A stretch of 64,000 bases of DNA from Petrosia ficiformis (GCA_947044365.1 OX345649.1:3302633-3366632); one strand, 5' to 3'. Shown: positions 51,901 to 62,460, numbered from the stretch's first letter. Notes: a model not told the origin generated them from the letters alone. A program made the numbers and translations.

Positions 51901-53668
51901 AGCATTTAGAAGTGTCTGCATGCAAAACCTATTATATACTACTTGTCACTTACCTGTGATATCATTGTAACTGTAATAACGAGCGGCTCGCCTACATGGC
52001 AAAGTAATACAAAGCACCACAAATTTTTTCAAAATATAATAAAGTTTGTGTATGAAACAAACAATACTTCTGTTACATGGAATAATTTGAAAAACATTTA
52101 TGAGCACTAAAACTGTTATAACTTTATATCCATAAAAGACAAAATAAGAATATCAATGGAAGAAATGTATAATTTGTATATGTATCTTACATCTTATTCT
52201 CTGTTTTCCTTCAAAAACAATGAAGAAGTTCTCAAGTCTACCTCTAAAGTCTCCAACGTGTGAAAACGTATTGAATCACCTCCATCACGTGTTTAGTACA
52301 TGACGCTTTCAAGGTGCACATACCTGTATATAGGTGGAGCTAGGTAGATCTCTATCGATCTTGCATCAATGGTGATGTAGTAGCAACCATACCTCGATTG
52401 TTTTTGGTTTGAAGTGTTTCTTGGCTAGCAACAGCCATGAAACAGGATCATTTGTGTTTTGTGTGTCCATATTTACTCTCGTTATTGCCCTCGTTTCATC
52501 TTAAAGTCATGAAACGGTAACTGTTGTCATAACTTTAGAACCAAAAGGTTTTAGAAGAATTCCTATGTTAGTTTTTTCCTTGTATAATTTGAAGTCTACC
52601 AGTACCCCGTTTGAAATGTCAATGTTTTATTTTTCCAGAAAATTTGCTAACACACAGACACACAGACAAAATGATTACCGTACCCTTCCGCCTACGCTAC
52701 GCGGTGGGGGTAATGAAGAGTCGTGCTACAGTGATGGATTTTTTTGCATTATAATTATATAAAATTCACGCCGGGCTCTTCTTGTATACATGTACAGTAA
52801 ACAGTGCTGGCTATACCAAGTAAAAAGTGTCTGGAGTTGTATTACACATATATATATATATATATATAATTATATAAAATTATATATATATATATATAGT
52901 ATGATGGTGACATCATCCCTTTGATTTGGTGAGTCCTATATATTGTATATAGACCTTCCATTTGCACACTATGCAGGAGATGTCACCATCATACAATATA
53001 TTGTATATAGTATGCTAATAGGTCCTATATACTGAATATAGGACCCTCGTTTTGTGCCCTTGGATGTGATATAGCCTTCGTAGGCTCGGGCTATATCACA
53101 TCCAAACTCAGGTCCTATATTTTGTATATAGGACGTATTAGCATACTATATAATATACATATATATCCCGATACGACGAAATATACTTATAATATATACA
53201 TATATATATATATATAATTATATTTATAGCACTAACATCAAAGGTTCTATATTTTCCATACAACACTCGCATCGGTGCTTTAACTAATACATATATATAT
53301 ATATATATTATTTCGGGTACATACTAGTATTAGCTAATAGCTATTAATGTATCCTTTGCTGTATTGCATAAATTATTATATAAAAAATAAAATTAAAAAA
53401 CATCAAAGTAAACCACAGGTTTATGTATCAGATATAGTCAGATATAGCACCCTGTGGTCAGATATAAAACCTGCCGTCGAAACAGACTACAAGCAAACAA
53501 CGCTTACCTTCTCCAAAGTGCCGACAAAAAGGTAGAAGTCAACAAAGGTTTTTCGTTCGTGATTATAACACGCCTACTCGTGCTATATAATTATAATCAC
53601 CTCTCCCTCGTGCTCGGTGATTATAAATCCGATATAGCACTCGTAGAGTGTTATAACATGTTATAACT

Positions 53669-53708
<40 letters not shown>

Positions 53709-53736
53709 GAATTGATCATGAAATTATTAATGTCCA

Positions 53737-53804
<68 letters not shown>

Positions 53805-54342
53805 CTTTACCTTCATTAAGTGCATTTATGGCAGTCACAAAGTATGACTGTGTTCCACCTGAACTGGTGTAGTAATTAGCCCAATAGCTGCCTTGCCCGC
53901 TGACATCAGTTGAAAGAGGGATGGGGTTTGACATTACCTCCAAATAAAGCCTTGCAGCAATAGCTGAATAGAGTGGTTTTCGTAGATCAGACCATACAGT
54001 GGAAGCCCAGTTGATACTGAAACTAGTCGAAATCCCCTGCAGTAGTTGTGAAGAAACAGCTTTTGTTGACGAATACTTTGCCAAACTGAGTTGCCATATT
54101 CCGCCATCATTGTTAGTACCAGTGTAAGTATCGACGTCGGTTCCGTCACCAGTTTCCACGTATGCGATTCGACGAAGAAGGTATTCATCACTTGAGAATA
54201 GTGCAGAGAAAGAAATCTTCGCTATACAGGCCTGCACGACAGCTGTTCCGTTTACTTCAGGCACAAGAGTGAGGTCTACTGTTAAAACTGGACAACAAAT
54301 GGCTAGTATAATTATCATCCAAAGTATACTGAATGCTGCCAT
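35939..54342 (-). CDS. Receptor gene B: tandem paralogue of receptor A
   Basis: The layout is the same as receptor A, exon for exon: signal peptide plus lysozyme-like domain (53,811-54,342), vWA (49,428-50,000), unassigned domain (49,032-49,364), Ig (48,360-48,665), about 29 FN3 domains (about 37,195-48,267), membrane helix (36,977-37,139) and an acidic tail ending at the TAA at 35,939. The start is the ATG at 54,342; no other in-frame ATG precedes it nearby. FN3 exons are nearly identical to those of A, whereas the first exon and the tail differ much more. The first intron is 3.8 kb against 0.27 kb in A because of repeat insertions. An AATAAA overlaps the stop codon region (35,935-35,940 on the minus strand). 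No disabling mutation was seen in the exons I read. Confidence 0.82.
36977..37139 (-). other. Receptor B transmembrane exon
   Basis: It encodes stalk ARRLEEENYNTT, a hydrophobic helix (IAISVPIISVIILVVILFLA and a few more residues) and the basic stop RRRNKPENEER. It aligns with receptor A's helix with many substitutions. Confidence 0.85.
37195..48267 (-). other. Receptor B FN3 array, domains 1-29
   Basis: Exons pair one to one with those of receptor A. From the outside in (approximate): 47,993-48,267; 47,642-47,935; 47,283-47,573; 46,910-47,201; 46,570-46,857; 46,220-46,510; 45,873-46,161; 45,520-45,811; 45,155-45,441; 44,816-45,104; 44,469-44,756; 44,125-44,413; 43,093-43,383; 42,743-43,033; 42,404-42,691; 42,065-42,356; 41,732-42,011; 41,386-41,676; 41,040-41,327; 40,700-40,986; 40,362-40,648; 40,019-40,303; 39,681-39,967; 39,323-39,608; 38,948-39,252; 38,550-38,885; 38,074-38,443; then the split domains 28 and 29 down to 37,195. 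Domain 26 keeps the SCSW motif but is about ten residues shorter than in A after GESV. The intron between domains 12 and 13 (43,384-44,124) carries a perfect palindrome. Confidence 0.82.
43855..43922. repeat. perfect 32 bp inverted repeat with 4 bp loop
   Basis: Left arm 43,855-43,886 (TTATTTTCTGGATCATCCC onward) and right arm 43,891-43,922 are exact reverse complements around ATTA. It sits in the receptor B intron between FN3 domains 12 and 13 and is absent from the matching receptor A intron (24,994-25,331). It could be a minimal palindromic element or a fold-back insertion. Confidence 0.9.
48360..48665 (-). other. Receptor B Ig domain exon
   Basis: Cys in TLICNAVGKPQPTITWYKDD and in KGMYKCSGSN flank the Ig core, as in receptor A. 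The exon is 306 bp, one codon shorter than in A. Confidence 0.88.
49032..49364 (-). other. Receptor B unassigned domain exon
   Basis: It is 333 bp like its counterpart in A, with NGWEDAYIDPDHLTNP conserved. Many substitutions separate it from A, more than in the FN3 exons. Confidence 0.6.
49428..50000 (-). other. Receptor B vWA domain exon
   Basis: The MIDAS motif is intact (DASGSVG, GGGTNTASALN, IVITDGYSNS). Length equals receptor A's exon. Differences cluster near the C-terminal part (YESSYVAFISSFNSN). Confidence 0.9.
50103..52839. mobile_element. possible non-autonomous DNA transposon (short imperfect TIRs)
   Basis: The left end CAACTCCAGACA, interrupted by 17 bp, continues CTTTTTACTATAACC. 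The right end in reverse complement reads CAACTCCAGACACTTTTTAC then TTGGTATAGCC. No clear target-site duplication and no transposase are visible. It contains a fragment (50,290-50,460) related to the inverted-repeat arms at 58,480 and 60,240. Confidence 0.35.
51641..51800. repeat. imperfect palindrome, arms about 75 bp
   Basis: The left arm opens AGAACACACTTGACAGTG and the right arm closes AAAGTGTGTTCT, with TAAAGG...TTTACATAACGCAC pairing to GTGCATTATGTAAA...CCTTTATTGAC around GCCTTCGG. It has the same overall style as the hairpin elements at 30,026 and 53,5xx, but a different sequence. Confidence 0.75.
52899..53151. repeat. two adjacent nested palindromes
   Basis: The first has arms GTATGATGGTGACATC (52,899-52,914) and GATGTCACCATCATAC (52,979-52,994). 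The second has arms at 53,005-53,043 (ATATAGTATGCTAATAGG onward) and 53,113-53,151. Inside it a hairpin pairs GGATGTGATATAGCC with GGCTATATCACATCC. The flanks are TA microsatellites. Confidence 0.8.
53162..53670 (-). mobile_element. hairpin element copy 1, apparently split by an insertion
   Basis: The end TATCCCGATACGACGAAATA (53,165-53,184) and the body from CATCAAAGTAAACCACAGG (53,401) to about 53,670 both match, in inverted orientation, the continuous copy at 59,300-59,594. The 215 bp between them, including a fragment of the 30,026 family, is missing there, so a later element has landed inside this one. Confidence 0.65.
53739..53802. repeat. (TA)n microsatellite at receptor B first intron donor
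   Basis: About 32 TA units begin 7 bp into the first intron of receptor B. Translation through it gives a YI repeat that is not part of the protein. Further TA runs are at 52,848-52,898 and 53,677-53,703. Confidence 0.9.
53811..54342 (-). other. Receptor B first exon: signal peptide and lysozyme-like domain
   Basis: The leader MAAFSILWMIIILAICCPVL is followed by LLRRIAYVETGDGTD, NNDGGIWQLSLAKY and LRKPLYSAIAARLYLEV. The candidate catalytic Glu (YVET) and the GIWQL motif are kept. The splice donor after AATGAAG is at 53,810, leaving a phase-1 end as in receptor A. Confidence 0.68.
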
Positions 54343-56400
54343 CTCATCATTAATTGATAGGAAAAGTTACCAAAGCGAAATGATCATCAGGTGCAGAAAA
54401 GCGAATGAATTCTCAAAACTATACTTGTTCACGTAGCGCCTTATTAACGCATATTAAAATACTGCAACCTGATTGGTCAATTAGATCCCGGCCTCCGCCC
54501 TCAGTAATTACACTAGAAACCTCTTTAAGAAAAAAAAACTCATCTGGATTACAAAAGCCTGTGTTGACTGCATATTAAATTATACTGTATGAGTCCATAC
54601 GGAATCTTTCTCGCTTCATGATCACTCCGTCTGAACACCTGTAGGACACATTTACTGCTACATTTTCTACTTTTCTCATTTTGATCTCCATTTAGACTAT
54701 AAATTATGCACACTTCTAACTGCAAGATTGTATTTCAGTGGATTGGAAAATAGACTTCATGCATGCATCACTTATAATCACAAATATGCAAAAGTGAGTT
54801 TAGTGAAGTATTTTCATCACTCAGAAACATTTCATGTCATATTATATCACTGCAAAAATGAAAGGTTAAAATAACCAATATGTTAGTTGTAATTCAGTTT
54901 GTCATACAGTGCATGCCGTGGTCATGACATAATTATAATGGTACACTGGAATAAATTAAATGTGTTTGTCAAACCTTTTTGTGGGCTGGATATACACATA
55001 CTCTAGAATAATTAAATTTAGTGTTTATAGTAGGCCAGATACAATTGCTTTAGTAGTAGAAGAGTTACTCTAGAATTAATTTAAATTATGTGTTGTAAAT
55101 TGTTGTTTCCAAACCAGATACAATGAATGCATTTGCAGTGCAGAACCCTCACCACAAGTGTGATTGGGAAACAAGAATGATTATTGACAAGAAAATAATT
55201 GCAGACAATACTTGACTATAATAATAATACTCATATGCTGAGATAATATTACAACTAGATGTTCCTAGAACACATAGCCCGCGCAATACTGCGTAATATT
55301 AGCTTAGTCATTGACAGAACAATAGAACATCTTCAGTTTCTTCAACTTTCTTGAATAGGTTAGATAAACGCCAAATTTTATGCAAAAAATATGGAAGCAC
55401 TATGAAACTTTATCACTTAAATGGGTGTGGCAGATAGATATTTAAATAGTAGTAGTAATGTATAATACAATACATATTGATATAATTAATGAAATATTGA
55501 TAAATGGGCAATGTAGCAAATTTTACACCTTGACAGTGCCATGGGCGGCCGCCCAAAGGGGTCCCTACAGATTTTTAATTAATATTCATTAAGACTTGTG
55601 GACACAAATGGCTTTATCAAAACATAGCTGATCAATCATCCATGTAGTTTCATGACTATTACTATAATGAAGCATTATATTAAAACTAAACACAATTAAG
55701 GTAGTAGTTGGTACAACATTGAGCACTGTCCAAGCAATCCTGCCATATGCATGTTGATTGCACATCAATTAAATATGGCCACATGCTTGCTCTAGACATA
55801 CCACTGCAACCAAATATAACAGGTTAACCTGAATAACATTGATTTGCAAGTTATTTCTTTTGAAGATTACAATGAAACAGCCATTCTTCATGTTTTATCA
55901 AAATTCTAAGTATTTTTCTGAAAATATTAAGCTAGCGCTGCACTAATATTACACAATTGGGTATATTGTATACACATTTGTGTTCACAGGTTGTATCTTA
56001 TTAGTATGTGAAGTTCTTAAACTTTAAAATATATTGTATTGCTTTTGTTACCATGCTTTATTATAATTATTGTATATAATTTGTATACCGAGCAATCCAC
56101 ATCAAGATCAAAAGAAACTACTACTTGTTCATATCACATATGATAACAAACAAATCAACATTGTTTTTACCCCAGGGAGAATATTATACATTGAAACTCA
56201 TGTGATCAAATGAGTCATTAATGGTTTACACTTCCACTAGAACATGTAGAGGAAAGACATTCAAGTATAGATGCTAATGAAGGTCAAAAACAATAGTAAG
56301 GTATTATCAGTACTGAATTTATTTTTCTTTCTTACAGATAATTATAATGTATTTCATCATAAGTGCCATATTTTGCAGATGTAAGTTTTCTTGTAAGGTT
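54343..56400. other. intergenic region upstream of receptor B
   Basis: AT-rich sequence with no exon, RNA gene or strong repeat that I can recognise. The receptor B promoter should be in its left part. Confidence 0.45.
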
Positions 56401-56429
56401 GTTGTGGTTGAAGTGTTTGCATCAATCTA

Positions 56430-58040
56430 ACGTTTCTAATCCTGTAGTGTGTACATGGGACTAATTAAGTGGAAGACATATTGACCAATTCATTTCCATC
56501 CCTTATAAAGATATAATGTTAGCTTACATATAGTAGTGTTTTTCATGTACAAATTACTTTTCTGCATTAGTGTCTACACTTGTATATGAGTATTATAGTA
56601 ATTAATAGTAACAAATCCATTTATATTTTATTACAAAAATGCTCTCAAGTGTCACATATAAAAATAGTACATGACACTTACCATTTGTTAGAAATACTAT
56701 ATATTAGTTACTAATATTCAATTACCAAATGTAGACACTAATGCAGAAAAGTATTTTAATTGAAAATACTGCTAACGTTTCTATAATTCCAGTAGTATGT
56801 ACATGGGACTAATTAAGTGGAATACATATTGCATTTCCATCCTATAATGTTAGCTTACATAGTATAGCAACATTTTTCATACACTAACTACTTTTCTGCA
56901 TTAGTGTCTACACTTGTATTTGAATATTATAGTAACTGATAGTATTTCTAACAAACGGTTTATTACAAAAACATTATACAAATATGCTCTAAAGTGTCAC
57001 GTATAAAAAGATACTTGAAGCTACTATAATATTCAAATACAAAATGTAGACACTAATGCAGAAACGTATTTTAATTGAAAATACTGTCACTATAAGCTAA
57101 CATTATATCTTTTAATATTTGCATAAATGAAATTCACTGTACGTAAAAATTAATGGATTATTTTAACCTTCATTTGGTTACATGAGCTTCAATACTATAT
57201 TAATAATATGTTCCTGAGACAATTACTCATTCCTTCTCTTGCTGGGTATAATATTTATAGGTAATAATTTATTTCTTTTGATATTGATTTAAATTGACTA
57301 GTAGTATATGATGTCATAATAAAGAATTGAAATCCCATATAACAGTAATTTAGGTACAATGATGTGATATTATAATCAGACATCCATGATCATTTCAGAT
57401 GTCAAATATATTTTATTGGACATCCAATATATCAGATGTCGAATCATCAAATAAATATCCAATGTAATATCAGATCATAGACATGGGTATTGGAATTTAT
57501 GAACCTGGCCTTTGATGCACCCACTATTGCTTTATGTTCAACTATCTGTTAATTAATACGCCATAAATAATTAATGAGCAAAATGTTTTCCCGCACACAT
57601 TATACATGAATTCTTCCCCCTGGTACCACTAAAAGTGACAATCTCTGGATACACCTATATATTATATATCAGATGTGAGATATAATACATTATGTATATT
57701 GGATGTCCAATATCATCAAGTCAGTTATAACAGATATCCAGTATTATATCAGATGTTAACTTACATAGTAGCAGCATTTTTCATGTACAAACTACTTTTC
57801 TGCATTAGTGTCTAGACTGGTAATTGAATATTATAGTAATTAATAGTATTTTTTATTAACAAATCCATTTATATTTTATTACAAAAATGCTCTCAAGTGT
57901 CACATAAAAATAGTACATGACACTTGCCATTTGTTAGAAATACTATATATTAGTTACTAATATTCAAATACAAAATGTAGACACTAATGCAGAAAAGTAT
58001 TTTAATTGAAAATATTGCTACTATAAGCTAACATTACATC
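56430..58040. mobile_element. three copies of a short TIR element (about 175-205 bp)
   Basis: Copies at about 56,562-56,748, 56,891-57,065 and 57,792-57,997 each open TTTTCTGCATTAGTGTCTA and close TAGACACTAATGCAGAAA. They have a shared interior (TATTACAAAAATGCTC and GTGTCAC stretches). The TIRs are near-perfect and the copies lie within larger shared flanks, so some spread may be by segmental duplication. No coding capacity. Confidence 0.75.
57380..57740. repeat. region with repeated GACATCC / CAGATGT-type short motifs
   Basis: Short units such as TTGGACATCCAATAT, TCAGATGT and ATTGGATGTCCAATAT recur in both orientations. I cannot assign a family. Confidence 0.45.
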
Positions 58041-59299
58041 TTCCAATATTTGCATAAACCCGACACTGTAAAATTTAATGGGTTGTTTTAACCTTTATTT
58101 GGTTACGTGTGTTTCAATTCTATATTAATAATATGCCCCTGAGATAAATACTGATTTTTTTTTCTTGCTAGGTATAATGTTTACAAGTAGTAATTTATTT
58201 CTTTTGATATTGATTTATATTGACTAGTATATAAAGTATATGCCATCATAAAGAATGGAAAGTTCCTTATAACAGTAATTTATAGTATTATTAGGTACAA
58301 TGGATAAGTACAAATTCATGTACATACTATTTACCTCGAAATGAGCAAGTAACATCTATTGTTTTTGAATTGGAATGATAATAATACACCACAAGTTATA
58401 CCTACCATGTAAGTATGATTTGGTTAATATAACATACCAGTAGTTATATACTGTAATTGCATACTTATATACAGGCTCTTAATTGCAGATCATTTTAAAA
58501 TCATTTCCAATAATTATAATCATAGTTATTTACACAATACAATAGGTTTTATAATTATCAGAATGCATTATACATATTTATTTAGCTGATATACATATTT
58601 ACTATAAGCTTATATTAGCACTTCTACAAATAGAATATGTTGCCAAAAATTGTAAAGCCAGATGATAACACCGTCCATGCCACAGCAAAAAATTAGTAGG
58701 ATAACTGTGTTTGTTCTTGTATTGATAATTATGTTAGTTGAGGACAACTAGACAAGAAATTTTCAATTACTGTAATTATAACTATTATGCTTATCATAAT
58801 ATTTCATTGTATAAATTATATATAATATTTTAAAATTATTATATACTATATTATATTAATTATATATTATATATATAATATATATGATCGGCTCAGCGAA
58901 AACAGGGTCTTATGGATCAAAATATAATTTGGAGATATGATCGAAAATAGACTCAGGTGATCACTGTTTTATTACATAAAAGCTTCACAAATGTCTTACC
59001 TGTCTTCTAATACCTTTAGCAAGTCTTAGAGGCATCTCTGTGCTTTGCTAGCCACTGCTAAATAAATTTTTAATCATTAATTTTCATTGTTAAAAAATTG
59101 TGTTTTTCTCCAAATGAAGTATTTGTGACTAGAGTGGTTTTATTGCTCGCTGTAGCTTTGTCTTTTACATGATGTATAAAATATCATTCTAGAGCTAATT
59201 TAATGCTCTATTCAGGCAAGGCAAAAAATCAATTTTGAAAACTTGATCCATAAGACTGGTTTTTGCAGAGCTGGCCACATATATATATATATATATGTA

Positions 59300-59585
59300 T
59301 AGGTTATATCACAGCATGAGTGCTATATCAGATTTATAAAACCCGAGCCCGAGGGCGAGGTTTTTATAAATCTGATATAGCACGAATGGCTGTGATATAA
59401 CCAATATATATCACGAAAGACAAAACCTTTGTTGATGTCTGATGCTTCTCCTACCTTTTTGTCAGCACTTTGGAGAAGGTAAGCATTGTTTTCTTGTAGT
59501 CTGTTTCGACGGCAGGTGCTATATCTGACCGCAGTGCTATATCTTATATATATCCCTGTGGTTTACTTTGATGTTTCGCCGTATC

Positions 59586-59594
<9 letters not shown>
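59300..59594 (+). mobile_element. hairpin element copy 2 (continuous)
   Basis: A palindromic part (59,310-59,400) with arms TATATCACAGCATGAGTGC and GCACGAATGGCTGTGATATA is followed by a unique segment ending GTTTCGCCGTATCGGGATAT. It is the inverted counterpart of the split copy at 53,162-53,670. Confidence 0.7.

Positions 59595-59653
<59 letters not shown>
59590..59653. repeat. (TA)n microsatellite
   Basis: About 30 TA units directly abut the end of the hairpin element. The same element's split copy also borders TA-rich DNA, suggesting insertion into TA repeats. Confidence 0.9.
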
Positions 59654-59657
<4 letters not shown>

Positions 59658-59925
59658 TATGTATAAAATTATAAGATACATTATAATAATTAATTTTAAT
59701 AAGGAATAATTATAAAATTGCTAAACTTTGGGTACTGTCTCTGTCTTCTAGACAACTTACTCCCACTGAAATATTAATGCTGTTAATGAAACAGAATAGT
59801 CATCACATTTGACACTGAAATACATAAATATTGATTCATTGGATAGCATTCAAATTGAATCTCGTCTGACTGTCTGAACACCTTATACTTATTATTATAA
59901 CTATTGTATCATATTTATTTCATTT

Positions 59926-59927
<2 letters not shown>

Positions 59928-59957
<30 letters not shown>

Positions 59958-59961
59958 TTCA
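59928..59961 (+). repeat. (TTTA)n microsatellite
   Basis: About eight ATTT units lie in the spacer of the large inverted repeat. Confidence 0.8.
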
Positions 59962-60867
59962 TTTATCTTTACGTTTATTATATTAAAATATGTGCCATGT
60001 TATTCAACTATGAAATGGTGTACTTCAACAAATTATTGTACTGAAATTGACTAATTTTTTGCCATGGCATGGATGGTGTTATTATCTGGCTTTATAATTT
60101 TTGGTAACATATTGTAAGCTTATAGTATATATCTTCTACATATATTAGCTATATGTAAATAATAATTATGTGTAATGCATTGTGATAATTATAAAACTAT
60201 TTTGTGTATAATAATTATAATTATGATTATTAAAATGATCTACAATTAAGAGCCTGTATATAAGTATGCAATTAGAGTGTATAACTACTGGTTTGTTATG
60301 ATAACCAATTCATACTTACATGGTAGGTATAACCTGTGGTATATTATTATCATTCCAATTCAAAAAAACAATAGATGTTACTTGCTCATTTCGAGGTAAA
60401 TATTATGTACATGAATTTTTACTAGCACAGATATCACATACATTGTACCTAATTATAATTACTGTATACTAGTAAGGGATTTTCATTCTTTATTACGGCA
60501 TATACCAGTCAATATAAATCAATATCAAAAAAATAAATTATTACTTGTAAACATTACACCTAGCAAGAAAAGAAATCAGTAATTGATTGATATAGTCTCA
60601 GGAGCATATTATTAATAATATTATAGTATTGAAACACATTTAACCAAATGAGGGTTAAATAACCATTAATTTTTACAGTGCATTCACTGTAAAAATTAAT
60701 GGGTTACTTTAACCTTCATTTGGTTACATGAGTTTCAATACTATATTAATAAATTTATTCCTTTTGATATTGATTTATATTGGCTAGTAGTGTATTCCAT
60801 AGTAAAGAATGGAAAATCCCATATAACAGAAATTTAGGTACAATGATGTGGTATTATAATCAGACAT

Positions 60868-61700
60868 CCTATTATGGCTACTGTACTCGTGAACACTTCT
60901 GTACGGTTCGCTCCAGTTTCCACTGTGTAGACATTAACCAAATATTGTCTAATTATACCATTGTGGATCCCACTGGATGGCTACAGTACTTGCGTCAATG
61001 GAATATCCACTTGTAATGACTGGAGGAGAGCTAGGAGCTGAACACAAAAATATGAAAATACTTTTAGGAACAATAATTCACTTACCATCTTCAGGTGTTG
61101 TAATTAAATATTCTTGTGTAAAGGGGCCTAGCGGGTTTCAGCAGCTACTATACAGGAATATGTAGTGAATGCAGTCAAACCTGTAACTTCAAAGAATACA
61201 TCACTCGTTGTGTAATTAAAATTGACTCCTGTTTCAAGAATCATTACTCTTAGCTGATATGAGATAATGACACCATTTTGGTGATCTTGGAGAGGAGGAT
61301 TCCAGTAGAAACTGATGGAGTAAGAAGAGACAATAGTGCCATTGAAAGTCTTAGGAGATTCTGTGAAAGTCAATTCAATCAGTGAACAAAAATGCATATA
61401 CAATACAAGAGGCTAACCTTCCTCTGCTGTAGTAATATTTACAGGAGTTGAGAATGGACCTAGACCTGCTGTATATGCAGCTATTTTATATTCATATGTA
61501 TATGCAGGATGAAGTGATATCACAATCAGATATGTAGTATTTGAATAAAGCAGAAACATTTCATTTGTCTCCAGTACCGATACACTAATGATATAACCAG
61601 TTATGACTCCATTTTGTTGATTAAATGATGGTGGCTCCCAGGTTAGGATAGCAGAATAGGGAGATGTTGTAGTAGCATTAAACATTGAGGTGAATTACTA
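60868..61700 (-). pseudogene. relic of receptor FN3 exons 4-7, with a chimeric domain
   Basis: From right to left: a fused exon (61,419-61,690) joining the first half of FN3 domain 4 to the second half of domain 5; a domain 6 exon (61,086-61,360) with an internal deletion after GGGGCCTAG and loss of its acceptor region; and the N-terminal part of domain 7 (60,868-61,040) with a deletion. The relic stops abruptly at 60,868 against repeat DNA. It is a collapsed, non-functional fragment of a third receptor copy. Confidence 0.78.
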
Positions 61701-61734
61701 CTAGGAGCTGTATAATAGGGTAATTATTTATTAA

Positions 61735-62460
61735 TGAATGAATATGATGATGAATATGGTCCCCAACCTTGTGTTATTTTTGCCACAATTGTTATACTAA
61801 TGTTTTATAAACCAGTCAACAACATGAATCTATAATATAAACTAGTTACCATATTTGGAGAATGACAACTGATCAGCAGGTAATAAGAACTCAGTAGTCT
61901 CCTGTATTTCCTCTCTTGTAAACCTCAATGAAAACATTGTGATGATACCATTAGCATTAAGAGGGTCGGGTGGTAACCACATGATTGTAATAGATGTCAC
62001 AGTTACTTCTGAAACAGTAATATTTTGTGGTGGTCCAGAAGGTGCTGATGCATAGGAAAAGAAGTTTCTATTTACACCAACAATGGATTTTAATTATACA
62101 TACCTGCTTCAGGCATGCCTTGTATCAATGGTTTTAAACTCATTCCAGTTCCTCCTTGGTTCATAATACTAACAGAAAAACTGTATTCAAAGTTTTCTTC
62201 CAACTCTTTAACCAGATATTGTTCAGTGAGTAATGGTTCAGTAGCAAGACTAGGATCAGGATTATTTGTTTGTGGAGTGAATAGAATTGTTTCACTATGA
62301 GAATCATCTGCCCTTTTTGTAATTCAATTACTTGGAGAATATCTTGTAGTTGTAATGGCATAAGTGTCAATTGTGCCCTTGCATAATTCTGCTTTCTCTG
62401 TTGGTCTCCAGGACAGCTCCACAGATGTTGGTTGAATATGAACAGATAACTCTTTCACAC
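61735..62460 (-). pseudogene. relic of receptor FN3 27-28 exons
   Basis: Blocks match FN3 domain 28 (61,735-61,810 and 61,855-62,050) and domain 27 (62,105-62,445). They carry frame-breaking changes, such as a lost base in the domain 27 stretch near 62,325. It is the counterpart of the relic at 34,755-35,300 and occupies the same place upstream of a terminal receptor exon. Confidence 0.75.

Larger units (their letters stand above)
50001..53810. other. expanded first intron of receptor B, repeat-filled
   Basis: The matching intron of receptor A is only 270 bp. The extra 3.5 kb holds a possible 2.7 kb element (50,103-52,839), a palindrome (51,641-51,800), nested hairpins (52,899-53,151), a pair-related hairpin element (53,162-53,670) and TA runs. 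I see no exon in it. A plus-strand reading frame at 50,578-50,811 has no recognisable domain. Confidence 0.65.
58060..60690. repeat. large inverted repeat, arms about 0.65 kb, spacer about 1.3 kb
   Basis: The left arm (about 58,060-58,710) and right arm (about 60,040-60,690) are inverted copies. Landmarks are GAGCAAGTAACATCTATTG (58,343) against CAATAGATGTTACTTGCTC (60,370), and ACTTATATACAGGCTCTTAA (58,462) against TTAAGAGCCTGTATATAAGT. The spacer holds the hairpin element at 59,300-59,594 and a TA tract. It may be a composite or fold-back transposon. A further copy of the outer segment follows in direct orientation at 60,675-60,867. Confidence 0.75.

Noticed and set aside
17733..54342. Sponge aggregation factor genes
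   Set aside because: Those are known for Calx-beta and Wreath-type domains, which I do not see here; the architecture is FN3, Ig and vWA with a membrane helix.
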